Shown here: piece after piece, positions 52,918 through 61,445 of the stretch
How the letters are laid out: the number at the start of each line of letters is the position of its first letter
Numbering within the stretch: position 1 is the first letter of the stretch
Assembly (NCBI GenBank): GCA_004017275.1
Contig: SAKE01000022.1
Span: 23,934-87,933 of the forward strand
Direction of reading: 5' to 3'
From: Mesorhizobium sp.
GTDB taxonomy: Bacteria; Pseudomonadota; Alphaproteobacteria; Rhizobiales; Rhizobiaceae
DNA length: 64,000 nt
The notes under the pieces: model-generated
What the model saw: the letters and a program-made list of their open reading frames with translations, nothing else
Database searches by the model: none
What the model was told of the DNA's origin: nothing
Program-made: the position numbers and the translations under genes

Positions 52918-53540
52918 GGCTTCATGCTCTGCAACAGACGCTCGGCCTGAACAAGGTCGTCAGGCATGTTGATGTTGAAGAAGGGGTCGACCCTCGCCGA
53001 TTGCAGAACCGGGAAGTCCACCTCGACAAAACCGTGCCGGTCGATGAAAGCCGAAACCCGCCTATTGTCCTCGTCGACCAGAAAGTGCCGCAAGGCGTCG
53101 CGACAGTCCGTCGGCCAGAGTGTGAAGGTCGGATGCCGCTTGCCAGCCGAACAGGCGACGGCAATCGCAGCGGGGCGTTGATCGACGGCGGCCGCCAATC
53201 GTTCGACCAGATCCATTGGCAGGAAGGGCGTGTCGCCGGCAGCGGTGACGATCGCCTTGCAAGCCGTGTTGGCCACGGCCCATTCGAGGCCGGTCACGAT
53301 CCCGGCAAGCGGTCCGGCAAAGCCGGTGACCGTATCGGCAAGCACCGGCAGTCCAAACTGCGAGAATCGCGCCGGGTCGCCATTGGCACTGAGCGCCAGA
53401 GGGGCGATCTGTGGGCTGAGGCGCGAGACGACCTGGTCAAGCACGCAGCCATCGCCAAGCGGCAACAGGCTCTTATCGCCGCCACCCATCCGTCTCGACT
53501 GGCCGCCGGCCAGAATAATCCCCGCAATGTCTCGCTTCAT
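52914..53540 (-). CDS. mobA: Molybdenum cofactor guanylyltransferase MobA
   Basis: 208 residues from ATG 53540. Nucleotidyltransferase: IAGIILAGGQSRRMGGGDKS (GTP-binding loop), LADTVTGFAGPLAGIVTGLE, AAGDTPFLP, and FFNINMPDDL. Makes Mo-MGD cofactor. The much longer frame upstream (to 54041) lies antisense to the EamA gene and is not used. Confidence 0.93.
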   Translation of the reverse strand: MKRDIAGIILAGGQSRRMGGGDKSLLPLGDGCVLDQVVSRLSPQIAPLALSANGDPARFSQFGLPVLADTVTGFAGPLAGIVTGLEWAVANTACKAIVTAAGDTPFLPMDLVERLAAAVDQRPAAIAVACSAGKRHPTFTLWPTDCRDALRHFLVDEDNRRVSAFIDRHGFVEVDFPVLQSARVDPFFNINMPDDLVQAERLLQSMKP

Positions 53541-53596
53541 GCCATGAAGCCTGTACGCCAGCCGCCGGAAATCACAAGAACCTTCAAATGATCTGG

Positions 53597-54526
53597 CTAG
53601 ATTCCGCCGGGCACCATTGTCGGCCCCGTGCTTTCGGCGACGATCTTTCGCCGGCCGACCACTCGCTCGCGGTAGAGCGCATAGAGGCCGGAGGCGATGA
53701 TGATGGTGGCGCCGATGATCATCGGCAGATCGGGAATATCGGCGAAGATGAACAGGCCAAGCAGGATCGACCAGATCAGCGCCGTGTAGCGGAAAGGCGC
53801 GATGAAGGAGATGTCGCCCGCCCGCATCGCCATGATGATGAACTGGTAACCGATAATCACCAGCACAGCAGCCAAGGCCAACAGGGCCGTGCTGTTGCCC
53901 GTCATTGGTGTCCAGCCGCCCATCGGCGACAACAGCACCGCGCCGACAATTGTCATGGCAAGCGCGGTCGCGGTCGAAACCAGCAATGTCGGAATGGCCT
54001 CGGGAATCCGCCTGGTGGCAAGGTCGCGGACCGCGCAACAAGCGACGCTGGCCAGCGCCGCCAGCGAGTAGACGCTGAACCCCTCGAAGCCAGGCCGCAC
54101 GATGATCAGCACACCGGCAAATCCGACGGCGATGGCCAGCCAGCGGCGCCAGCCGACAGCCTCGCCGAAGACAAGTGCGGCCCCCATCGTCACCGCCAGC
54201 GGCAGCGCCTGCAAAACCGCCGAAACATTGGCGATCGGCAAATGGGCGAGGGCGACGAGAAAACTAACCGTGGCGCCGGCCTCGCTGATCACGCGCAAGG
54301 CCACCAGAGGCTGCAGCATCGAGCCGGGGCGGGCAAGCGCGCCGCGCTGCCAGGCGAGCAAGCCGACGAAAAGCGAAGCGAAAGCGCCACGGATCAACAT
54401 GACCTGCGCCATGTTCATCGATTGCGACGAGTATTTGGTGATGGCGTCGTTGAGGCAGAAGCCGGCCATCGCCACCACCATGAACAACGCGCCGCGAAGA
54501 TTTGGAGAGAGGGGCAAGACGACCAC
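53597..54526 (-). CDS. EamA/DMT-family transporter
   Basis: About 309 residues if translated from GTG 54526; the start is uncertain. Ten hydrophobic helices in two EamA repeats (LRGALFMVVAMAGFCLNDAI ... LIRGAFASLFVGLL and the second half VACCAVRDLATRRIPEAIPT ...). Exporter of metabolites of unknown identity. Confidence 0.85.
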   Translation of the reverse strand: MVVLPLSPNLRGALFMVVAMAGFCLNDAITKYSSQSMNMAQVMLIRGAFASLFVGLLAWQRGALARPGSMLQPLVALRVISEAGATVSFLVALAHLPIANVSAVLQALPLAVTMGAALVFGEAVGWRRWLAIAVGFAGVLIIVRPGFEGFSVYSLAALASVACCAVRDLATRRIPEAIPTLLVSTATALAMTIVGAVLLSPMGGWTPMTGNSTALLALAAVLVIIGYQFIIMAMRAGDISFIAPFRYTALIWSILLGLFIFADIPDLPMIIGATIIIASGLYALYRERVVGRRKIVAESTGPTMVPGGI

Positions 54527-54579
54527 CGGTTGTGCTTTGCAAAAAGCCTGTAACAGCCGGGCATGAAACAGCAACCCAA

Positions 54580-54600
54580 AAGGGCTGGGCCACAGCCCTT
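54580..54600 (-). terminator. Terminator after the small exported protein gene
   Basis: 8-bp stem AAGGGCTG / CAGCCCTT with a 5-base loop, followed on the minus strand by TTTTGGG. Placed 40 bases after the stop of the gene at 54640-54999. Confidence 0.55.
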
Positions 54601-54639
54601 GTTTGTGGCTCAGAAGATCGCCTGCAATGGCGGCAGAAC

Positions 54640-54999
54640 TTATTTCTTCGGCGTCAGCACCTCGGTGCCATTGCCTTCCTTGCCGGCGATCGTCCACAGG
54701 CCGTGCAGCGAGCCGTCGTCCATCATCTTGTAGACGACAAGGCCGATATCCTTGCCCATGACATAGCCGGCGGAGAAGGCGTCGTCGTTGCGCATGCAGA
54801 TGCCGTCGGAAGATGAGCCGCCCGTCTCCCAGTGGATCGTGCAGGTCGTTCCGCTGGTCAGCGCGATGGTTGCTTCGCCGCCATAGGGCGATCCATCGAA
54901 GTTGGTGCCGGCGACGGTATAGGTGCCGCCGATCGACTGGGCCGCCGCGGGCACGGCCGCGAGACCAAGCAGTGCAAGAGAAAGAATGAGTTTGCGCAT
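54640..54999 (-). CDS. Small exported protein of unknown function
   Basis: 119 residues from ATG 54999 (GGGGGAGA upstream). Signal peptide 1-20 (LILSLALLGLAAVPAAAQS), then GGTYTVAGTNFDGSPYGGEA, CTIHWETGG, and GLWTIAGKEGNGTEVL. This repeat-like TYTVxGTNFDGSPYxG pattern occurs in a family of small periplasmic proteins in rhizobia; no function known. Confidence 0.8.
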   Translation of the reverse strand: MRKLILSLALLGLAAVPAAAQSIGGTYTVAGTNFDGSPYGGEATIALTSGTTCTIHWETGGSSSDGICMRNDDAFSAGYVMGKDIGLVVYKMMDDGSLHGLWTIAGKEGNGTEVLTPKK

Positions 55000-55119
55000 G
55001 AGTATCTCCCCCTGTGAGCGAAGAGCCGCTTCCAGGAGAAGGCTAGGCTGGAACAAGCTGGCCGTAAATCCGGCTGCGGTTCGCGAACAACACTTTTTCT
55101 GGGGTGTGGCCCGAAACTC

Positions 55120-55593
55120 TCACGGCCCCTTGAGACTGCCGGCGATGGCGCCGACCAGCGGGTCGTATTTCGACTTCAGCGCCGGCGGATAGTCGATCCA
55201 GACCGTGCGGATGACGCCATCCCCGCCGAACAGGCGCCGCTCGTAAAAAACCTTTCCGTCCTTCAAGCCCGATAGCACCGCCCAGTCCTTGCCAACCTTG
55301 CTGTAGGTAACATTGTAGCCGGCTTCATCGCTGGCTTTCTCGGCTGCAACGAAACTCTTCGGCGTGTCGTCGCCGATGTTGAGGATGCCGGAGCAGATCA
55401 GGCTGGCGCCATCGGCGCTCAGCCATACCTGTCCGTCGCCATTGTCGGGCTCGGGCTGGCGGTCGGTGAAGATTTCGTCGGGAAAAGTGCAGACGGTGCC
55501 GAAGCGCTCGTTCACATAGGTGAACGGCGCGGCAATCGCGGTGCATGCCACGATCGCAGCGGAAGATGTTACGATTGAAAAGAGCCGCCGCAT
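55120..55593 (-). CDS. Exported hypothetical protein
   Basis: 157 residues from ATG 55593. Signal peptide (RLFSIVTSSAAIVACTAIAA), then a soluble domain with NERFGTVCTFPDEIF, two cysteines, and VWIDYPPALKSKYDPLVGAI near the end. Not recognised; periplasmic. Confidence 0.7.
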   Translation of the reverse strand: MRRLFSIVTSSAAIVACTAIAAPFTYVNERFGTVCTFPDEIFTDRQPEPDNGDGQVWLSADGASLICSGILNIGDDTPKSFVAAEKASDEAGYNVTYSKVGKDWAVLSGLKDGKVFYERRLFGGDGVIRTVWIDYPPALKSKYDPLVGAIAGSLKGP

Positions 55594-55649
55594 GCCTTGC
55601 CCCGAAGTCGATGACCGCACGGCAAGTCTTGCACGATTTTTCGAAAAAA

Positions 55650-56645
55650 TCAGCCGCCGGTGACGCTCATATGGCGCGAGACCGATGGGCGGCTGGTGCG
55701 GCGGTCGATGATGAAGTCATGGCCCTTGGGCTTGCGGCCGATCGCTTCGTCTATTGCGTCGGCGACCAGTTCGTTGCCTTCGGAGGCGCGCAAGGGCGCG
55801 CGCAGGTCGGCGGCATCTTCCTGGCCGAGGCACATGTAGAGCGTGCCCGTGCAGGTCAGCCGGACGCGGTTGCAGCTCTCGCAGAAATTATGCGTCATCG
55901 GCGTGATGAAGCCGAGGCGTCCGCCGGTCTCGGCGATATGGACGTAGCGGGCCGGGCCGCCGGTCTTGAAGGGGATGTCGGTCAGCGTGAACTGGCGTTC
56001 CAGCGAAGCACGCAGCAACGACAGCGGCAAATACTGGTCGGTGCGGTCGGCGTCGATCTCGCCCATCGGCATGGTTTCGATGACCGTCAGGTCCATGCCG
56101 CGGCCATGCGCCCAGCGCATCATTTCGGGCAATTCGGCGTCGTTAAAATCCTTCAGCGCCACCGCGTTGAGCTTGACCTTCAGCCCGGCCGCCTGTGCGG
56201 CATCGATGCCTTGCATGACCTTGTCGAGATGGCCCCAGCGGGTGATCTTGTGGAACTTGTCGGCGTCGAGCGTGTCGAGCGAGACGTTGATGCGCCTGAC
56301 GCCGCAATCGGCGAGTTCGGCGGCAAAGCGCGACAGCTGCGAGCCGTTGGTTGTCAGCGTCAGTTCTTCCAACGCGCCGCTATCGAGATGCCGCGACAGC
56401 TGGCGCACCAGATGCATGATGTTCTTGCGCACAAGCGGCTCACCGCCGGTGAGGCGCAGTTTCCTGACGCCTTTTTCGATGAAGACCGTGCACAGCCGGT
56501 CGAGCTCTTCCAGCGACAGCAAATCCTTCTTCGGCAGGAAGGCCATGTCCTCGGCCATGCAATAAGTGCAGCGGAAATCGCAGCGGTCGGTCACCGACAC
56601 TCTGAGATAGCTGATGGTGCGGCCGAAAGGATCGATCATGTCCAT
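55650..56645 (-). CDS. moaA: GTP 3',8-cyclase MoaA
   Basis: 331 residues. Radical SAM enzyme of molybdopterin synthesis: RVSVTDRCDFRCTYCMAED (Cx3Cx2C), RKLRLTGGEPLVRKN, and the C-terminal cluster NFCESCNRVRLTCTGTLYMCLG. The usual GG-type end is present as SVTGG. Third Mo-cofactor gene in the neighbourhood with mobA and mobB. Confidence 0.95.
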   Translation of the reverse strand: MDMIDPFGRTISYLRVSVTDRCDFRCTYCMAEDMAFLPKKDLLSLEELDRLCTVFIEKGVRKLRLTGGEPLVRKNIMHLVRQLSRHLDSGALEELTLTTNGSQLSRFAAELADCGVRRINVSLDTLDADKFHKITRWGHLDKVMQGIDAAQAAGLKVKLNAVALKDFNDAELPEMMRWAHGRGMDLTVIETMPMGEIDADRTDQYLPLSLLRASLERQFTLTDIPFKTGGPARYVHIAETGGRLGFITPMTHNFCESCNRVRLTCTGTLYMCLGQEDAADLRAPLRASEGNELVADAIDEAIGRKPKGHDFIIDRRTSRPSVSRHMSVTGG

Positions 56646-56838
56646 GCTTCAAGCGCTTCCCGTGAACGGCGTCGTTATATACCGCTATGTGATACGATAC
56701 GGCCAGCTGTTCAAGATAGCGCCTCTCGATCTTTGGTAACATTCCCTGGCCGACATCGCATGTCGGCTCATCTCAAACAGTCTTTTCCCGTTTGGCGAAG
56801 CGGCGTAGGGAAGGGCGGATGACACGGGATCGAACAGC

Positions 56839-57192
56839 ATGACCGCACCGAAAGAACTCAGGGTCTCGAAGGACCGCAAACTACTGTCCGTCACCTTCCC
56901 CGACCATCTGCCGTTCGAACTGCCGGCGGAGCTTTTGCGCGTCGCGTCGCCATCGGCCGAGGTGCAGGGCCATTCGCCCGAACAGCGGGTGACGGTTCCG
57001 GGCAAGCGCAATGTGGCTATCCTGAAGATCGAGCCGGTCGGCAACTACGCCGTGCGCATCACTTTCGACGATTTCCACGACACCGGTATCTTCACCTGGA
57101 ACTACCTGCACACGCTTGGCCACGAAAAGGATGCGCGCTGGGCCGCCTATCTCGCAGAGCTTGCGGAAAAGGGCTTGAGCCGGGACCGCTAG
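56839..57192 (+). CDS. DUF971 (gamma-butyrobetaine hydroxylase-like N-terminal) domain protein
   Basis: 117 residues. LRVSKDRKLLSVTFPDHLPF, ELPAELLRVASPSAEVQGH, VRITFDDFHDTGIFTWNYL are typical of stand-alone DUF971 proteins, often linked to Fe-S and Mo enzyme maturation. Divergent from moaA. Confidence 0.88.
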   Translation: MTAPKELRVSKDRKLLSVTFPDHLPFELPAELLRVASPSAEVQGHSPEQRVTVPGKRNVAILKIEPVGNYAVRITFDDFHDTGIFTWNYLHTLGHEKDARWAAYLAELAEKGLSRDR

Positions 57193-57256
57193 GGCATCGC
57201 TGTCGTGAAGATGTCATCGATGTGGAGTAGCGCCGGCAAAGGTTGGAGACGAAGAC

Positions 57257-57868
57257 ATGTCCGTCATTACTACCGTCGAGCAGCTCGAGGCGCTCTATGG
57301 CGTTCCAGGCGAGGCGTCGCTGGTCAAGGAACTCGACCACGTCATTCCCGAATACGCCGCTTTTATCGAAGCCTCACCCTTCGTCGCGCTGGCGACCAGC
57401 GGGCCGGAGGGGCTGGATTGCTCGCCGCGCGGCGATCTCGCCGGCTTCGTGCGCATCCACGATCCGAAAACCCTGATGATGCCGGACCGTCGCGGCAACA
57501 ACCGCGCCGATTCGCTGAAAAACATCATTCGCGATCCGCGTGTCGGCCTGCTGTTTTTAGTGCCGGGCTCCGGCACGACGCTGCGCGTCAATGGCCGCGC
57601 TCATATCACCACGGATACAGCGCTGTGCGCGTCGTTCATGGTGGATGGCAAGGCGGCGCGATCGGTGACCGTCGTCGATATCGATTCGGTCTATTTCCAA
57701 TGCGCCCGTGCCATCGTCCGCTCCGAGCTCTGGAACCCGGCAAGGCATGTCGACCCAAAGTCGCTGCCGACGCCCGGACAAATCCTGGAAATCACCAGCC
57801 GCAAGACCATCGACGGCGAGACCTACGACAAGGAATGGCCGGAACGGGCGAAGAAGACGATGTGGTAG
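57257..57868 (+). CDS. Pyridoxamine 5'-phosphate oxidase family protein
   Basis: 203 residues. FMN-binding split barrel: EASPFVALATSGPEGLDCSP, GDLAGFVRIHDPKTLMMPDR, RNNRADSLKNIIRDPRVGLLF; VNGRAHITTD; and a conserved tail with FQCARAIVRSELW. Member of the group of MSMEG_1061-like proteins. Substrate unknown. Confidence 0.9.
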   Translation: MSVITTVEQLEALYGVPGEASLVKELDHVIPEYAAFIEASPFVALATSGPEGLDCSPRGDLAGFVRIHDPKTLMMPDRRGNNRADSLKNIIRDPRVGLLFLVPGSGTTLRVNGRAHITTDTALCASFMVDGKAARSVTVVDIDSVYFQCARAIVRSELWNPARHVDPKSLPTPGQILEITSRKTIDGETYDKEWPERAKKTMW

Positions 57869-57887
57869 GTCTGGGCTGAAAGGGCCG

Positions 57888-58340
57888 TTACGCCTCTTTC
57901 AGCACCTCGTAGATTTTGCGCATCTGCTCGCCGATCATGTCGCATTGTTCCGGCGTCGACTGGCTCATCGCCTTCTCGATCAGCGCCATATGCACTTTCA
58001 GTGCCTGCATCAGCAGTGCCTCGCCGGCTTCCGTCAGGGCGAGCCGCAAGATGCGCTTGTCCTTCTCGTCGCCTTCGCGGCGCAACAGGCCGCGCACTTC
58101 CAGCTGCGGCAACAGCATGGTGATGTTGGAGCGGCCGACGAGCAGCTTGCGGGCAAGGTCGTGCTGCGACATGCCCGGATGCCGATAGAGGTTCATCAGC
58201 ACATCGAGCTGTGCCGGTTTCAAATCGAGGGGCGCCAGCTTCGCCGCCAGCGTGCGCTCCAGCACATGGCAGGCGCGCGCCACCGCGACCCAGTTGCGAA
58301 AACGCGGGTTGTCCCAAGGTAGCTCTTGTTTATTGTTCAT
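57888..58340 (-). CDS. MarR-family transcriptional regulator
   Basis: 150 residues, start ATG 58340. Winged HTH: LKPAQLDVLMNLYRHPGMSQ, DLARKLLVGRSNITMLLPQL, VRGLLRREGDEKDKRILRLA. Divergent from the alpha/beta hydrolase; two copies of GTTCA-N4-TGAAC overlap its start and lie in between, so it probably represses itself and the hydrolase. Confidence 0.9.
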   Translation of the reverse strand: MNNKQELPWDNPRFRNWVAVARACHVLERTLAAKLAPLDLKPAQLDVLMNLYRHPGMSQHDLARKLLVGRSNITMLLPQLEVRGLLRREGDEKDKRILRLALTEAGEALLMQALKVHMALIEKAMSQSTPEQCDMIGEQMRKIYEVLKEA

Positions 58341-58368
58341 CTTTGAACTATTATGTTCATGCTTGAAC
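58335..58368. promoter_or_regulatory. Two MarR-type operators GTTCA-N4-TGAAC
   Basis: GTTCATCTTTGAAC (58335-58348) and GTTCATGCTTGAAC (58355-58368), identical arms spaced 20 bases centre to centre (two helical turns). They lie over the MarR start and just before the hydrolase gene. Confidence 0.7.
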
Positions 58369-58387
58369 GTATGGATGGATTCTCACT

Positions 58388-59293
58388 ATGGCATCATTCG
58401 GGCTGAAGGTCATCCGGGGCGTGTTTGGTGCAGCCGAGCGGGTCGCGCCGCGGCTTACCGGACGCGCGGCGTTCGAATTGTTCTGCCGCACGCCGAACGT
58501 CAAGGCGCTCAGCGATGGCGAACGCCGCGCTGTCGACCGTGCCGCCGAATTCATGACCGAGGCGCGTCATCACCGGCTGAAGACCGCGACCGGCTGCGTC
58601 ATGGTGCACGAGTTCCGGCCGGAGCCGGGCAGGGCGGCCGCCGGCACGGTGCTCGTCGTCCATGGCTGGCGCTCGCGCACCGAATATATGCGCGCCTTGA
58701 TCGAGGGCTATCGCGCCGCCGGCTACAGGGTCATTTCGCTCGACCTGCCTGGCCACGGCCAATCGCAGGGCCGGCGCTTGAACATGGTCAATGCCGTCGA
58801 TGCGGTGCGGGTTGCCGGCGAGTGGTTCGGCCCCTTCGTGGCGGCGGTCGGCCATTCCTTCGGTGGCGCCGTTGCCGCCAATGCCATCGCCGGTTCGGTC
58901 AAGAACATCCCGCCGCTGGCGGCCGGACGCCTTGTGCTGATCGCAGCGCCCAGTTCCTTGCCGGCGATCTTTGCCGACTTCAGCCGCATGCTCAATGTCG
59001 GGCCGCGCTCGCAAGCCGCCATGGCGGACCGGGTCGAACATCTTTCCGGCCGGCCGCTGCACGAATTCACCGGCGACCGCCAGCTTGCCCAGGCGGCGGT
59101 GCCGACCCTGGTCATCCACGCACCGGACGATCGCGAAGTTTCGGCCGATCATGCAAGGCTCTATGCCGGCGCCGGCGGTCATGTGCGGCTCTACTGGGCC
59201 GATGGACTCGGCCACCGCCGCATTCTCGCGGACAAGGGTGTGGTCGAACGCGCGGTCGGCTTCGTGACGCACGAGCCGTCGCTACTGCATTGA
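58388..59293 (+). CDS. Alpha/beta hydrolase
   Basis: 301 residues. VLVVHGWRSRTEYM (oxyanion region), VGHSFGGAVA with the nucleophile Ser, HAPDDREVS with the Asp, and DGLGHRRIL with the His. Probable lysophospholipase or carboxylesterase-like enzyme controlled by the adjacent MarR protein. Confidence 0.88.
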   Translation: MASFGLKVIRGVFGAAERVAPRLTGRAAFELFCRTPNVKALSDGERRAVDRAAEFMTEARHHRLKTATGCVMVHEFRPEPGRAAAGTVLVVHGWRSRTEYMRALIEGYRAAGYRVISLDLPGHGQSQGRRLNMVNAVDAVRVAGEWFGPFVAAVGHSFGGAVAANAIAGSVKNIPPLAAGRLVLIAAPSSLPAIFADFSRMLNVGPRSQAAMADRVEHLSGRPLHEFTGDRQLAQAAVPTLVIHAPDDREVSADHARLYAGAGGHVRLYWADGLGHRRILADKGVVERAVGFVTHEPSLLH

Positions 59294-59306
59294 GGGGCGG
59301 TCGCGG

Positions 59307-59702
59307 TTACTTCTTCTTTTCGCTGGGTTCGACCGGCAGTCCGGCGGCCTTCCAGGCGGTGTAGCCGCCAAGGATGTGCTTGACCGGCGAAAGCCCCATG
59401 TCCTGCGCCGTCTTGGTGGCCAGCGCCGAGCGCCAGCCGCCGGCGCAGAAGAAGACGAAGCTCTTTGCCGAGGCGAAGAACGGCTTGTGATACGGGCTTT
59501 CGGGGTCGATCCAGAATTCCAGCATGCCGCGGGTGACATGTTTGGCGCCGGGGATACGGCCGTCGCGCTCGACTTCGCGGGGATCGCGCAGATCGACGAA
59601 GATGGTGTCTTCATCGTCGAGCAGCCCGGCCGCTTCCTCCGGCGAAACCACTTCGATCTCGGCGTTCGCCTGGTCCAGCAGTTCGCGGTAACCCTTTTTC
59701 AC
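59307..59702 (-). CDS. Rhodanese-like sulfurtransferase
   Basis: 131 residues. DDEDTIFVDLRDPREVERDG, IPGAKHVTRGMLEFW and the active-site loop FFCAGGWRSALAT (Cys followed by GGWRS). Moves sulfane sulfur from a donor to an acceptor. Confidence 0.9.
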   Translation of the reverse strand: MKKGYRELLDQANAEIEVVSPEEAAGLLDDEDTIFVDLRDPREVERDGRIPGAKHVTRGMLEFWIDPESPYHKPFFASAKSFVFFCAGGWRSALATKTAQDMGLSPVKHILGGYTAWKAAGLPVEPSEKKK

Positions 59703-59778
59703 GCTCTCGTCCTTCCCGGCCTTGCCGGCCCTAGCATTGCTGGCAACTCCGAATTTCGATCACACCAGCCGGCGTTTG

Positions 59779-60390
59779 TCACGCCGCGTTGCCGGCCAGC
59801 GTCTCCCAAGCCGCCATGGCCCCGGCCACCGTCGCCAGCAGAGCATCGTGCGAGGCGCCGTCGCGGGCCTGGATCGACATGCCGTGCTGAACGGTGGCGA
59901 AGAAGGTCGCGGCAGCACTCGAGTCGAAATCCGCCGGCAGCTCGCCTTCGGCAACGCCGCGCTCGAGACGTTTTTGCAGGGCGCTATGGTTTTCGGCACG
60001 ACGACGGCGCAGATCGTCGCAGATGGCGCCACGGCTCGAATCCTGATGCAGCGCGCCGAGCGTGATCAGGCAGCCCTGCGGGCGATCGCTCTGCGAATAG
60101 GCTTTCGCCGTCAGGCACAGGAATTGTTCGATCGCCTGCCGCGCGGTCGGAGCCTCATCCAATGCCAGCCAGATGTCGGCACCCTCGGTGTGTGAGTAAA
60201 AATCCGTCGCCTCCAGGAACAGCGCCTCCTTGCTGCCGAAGGCGGCATAGAGGCTGGGCGAGTTGATGCCCATGGCGGCGGTCAGCTCGCTCATCGATGC
60301 GCCTTCGTAACCACGAGCCCAAAACACCTGCATCGCGCGGCGCAGGGCTGCGGTTCGATCGAAAGTACGGGGGCGGCCTCGTTCCGACAT
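59779..60390 (-). CDS. TetR-family transcriptional regulator
   Basis: 203 residues. N-terminal HTH: RTAALRRAMQVFWARGYEGA, SMSELTAAMGINSPSLYAAF, GSKEALFLEA. Ligand domain with NAA-ending helices. Divergent from the SDR gene and flanked by an inverted operator pair; probably represses both. Confidence 0.9.
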   Translation of the reverse strand: MSERGRPRTFDRTAALRRAMQVFWARGYEGASMSELTAAMGINSPSLYAAFGSKEALFLEATDFYSHTEGADIWLALDEAPTARQAIEQFLCLTAKAYSQSDRPQGCLITLGALHQDSSRGAICDDLRRRRAENHSALQKRLERGVAEGELPADFDSSAAATFFATVQHGMSIQARDGASHDALLATVAGAMAAWETLAGNAA

Positions 60391-60407
60391 GATGCTCTTT
60401 TCTGTGT

Positions 60408-60470
60408 TGATCGATACATAATTCAGTTGACGGCGACGGGCAAGGCTGGCAGATATTTATGTATCGATCA
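60408..60470. promoter_or_regulatory. TetR operator pair between tetR and SDR genes
   Basis: TGATCGATACATAA (60408-60421) and its exact reverse complement TTATGTATCGATCA (60457-60470) face each other, 18 and 20 bases from the two start codons. Each contains the near-palindrome ATGTATCGAT typical of TetR sites. Confidence 0.65.
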
Positions 60471-60490
60471 TTACATAAAAGGAGAATTCG

Positions 60491-61237
60491 ATGTCATCCA
60501 GCAGATTGAACGGCAAGGCGGCGCTCGTTACCGGCGGCAGTCGCGGTATCGGTGCAGCGATTGCGCGGAGGCTCGCGGCCGACGGCGCCAGTGTCGCGCT
60601 GACCTATGTGAATGGCGAGGAGCAGGCCCGCTCGGTGGTGGCCGATATCGAGGCCAAGGGTGGCCGTGCCATCGCGATCAAGGCCGACAACCGCGATGCC
60701 GTGGCCATAGACAAGGCCGTCGATGACGCCGCGACCGCATTCGGACGGCTCGATATCCTGGTCAACAGCGCAGGCATCTGGCGCGCCGCTCCCATCGACA
60801 CGCTGTCGCTCGCCGATTTCGACGAGACCATGTCGGTCAATCTCAGAGCCCCGTTCATCGCTTCCAAGGCGGCGGCAGCCCATATGGGTGAGGGCGGCAG
60901 CATCATCTCGATCGGCAGCAATCTTGCCGAGCGGGCGACAGACGCCAGCCTCACGGCCTATTCGGCCAGCAAGGCGGCGCTGGTCGGCCTGACCAAGGCG
61001 TTGGCACGCGATCTCGGCCCGCGCGGCATCACCGCCAATGTCGTTCACCCCGGTTCGACCGACACCGACATGAACCCTGGCGACGGCCCGCATGCCGAGC
61101 ACCAGCGCCGGAAGATGGCGACGCCGCGATTCGGCAAGGCCGAGGACATTGCCGGCATGGTCGCCTGGCTGGCAGGGCCGGAAGGCCGTTTCGTCACCGG
61201 CGCCACGCTAACCATCGATGGCGGCGCCAACGCCTGA
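60491..61237 (+). CDS. Short-chain dehydrogenase/reductase (FabG-like)
   Basis: 248 residues. ALVTGGSRGIGAAIARRLA (NAD(P) loop), NSAGIWR, catalytic Ser in SIGSNLAER region and YSASKAALVGLTKALARDLG (Y-x3-K), GGANA end. Its regulator is the divergent TetR protein; such pairs are often quinone or aldehyde responsive. Confidence 0.9.
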   Translation: MSSSRLNGKAALVTGGSRGIGAAIARRLAADGASVALTYVNGEEQARSVVADIEAKGGRAIAIKADNRDAVAIDKAVDDAATAFGRLDILVNSAGIWRAAPIDTLSLADFDETMSVNLRAPFIASKAAAAHMGEGGSIISIGSNLAERATDASLTAYSASKAALVGLTKALARDLGPRGITANVVHPGSTDTDMNPGDGPHAEHQRRKMATPRFGKAEDIAGMVAWLAGPEGRFVTGATLTIDGGANA

Positions 61238-61255
61238 TCCCCAAGGGATTTCCCG

Positions 61256-61282
61256 GCTGGAGCGGAAACACCCCGCTCCAGC
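61256..61282 (+). terminator. Hairpin downstream of the SDR gene
   Basis: 10-bp stem GCTGGAGCGG / CCGCTCCAGC with a 7-base loop, 18 bases after the stop. No T-run follows, so termination strength is uncertain. Confidence 0.4.
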
Positions 61283-61445
61283 GTCACGATGTTGTGAAAC
61301 CGTTCTGCAACAGGCGTTCCAAAATTTATGAAAGCTTAACGAAATCGGTATGAATCAGTATAGTCGCGCCTTACATCCGCCATGCGGTGAGCGAGACGGT
61401 CTGACGTGCGGAACGGGAACCGGTTGCGGCCGGAGCGGGTGATCC

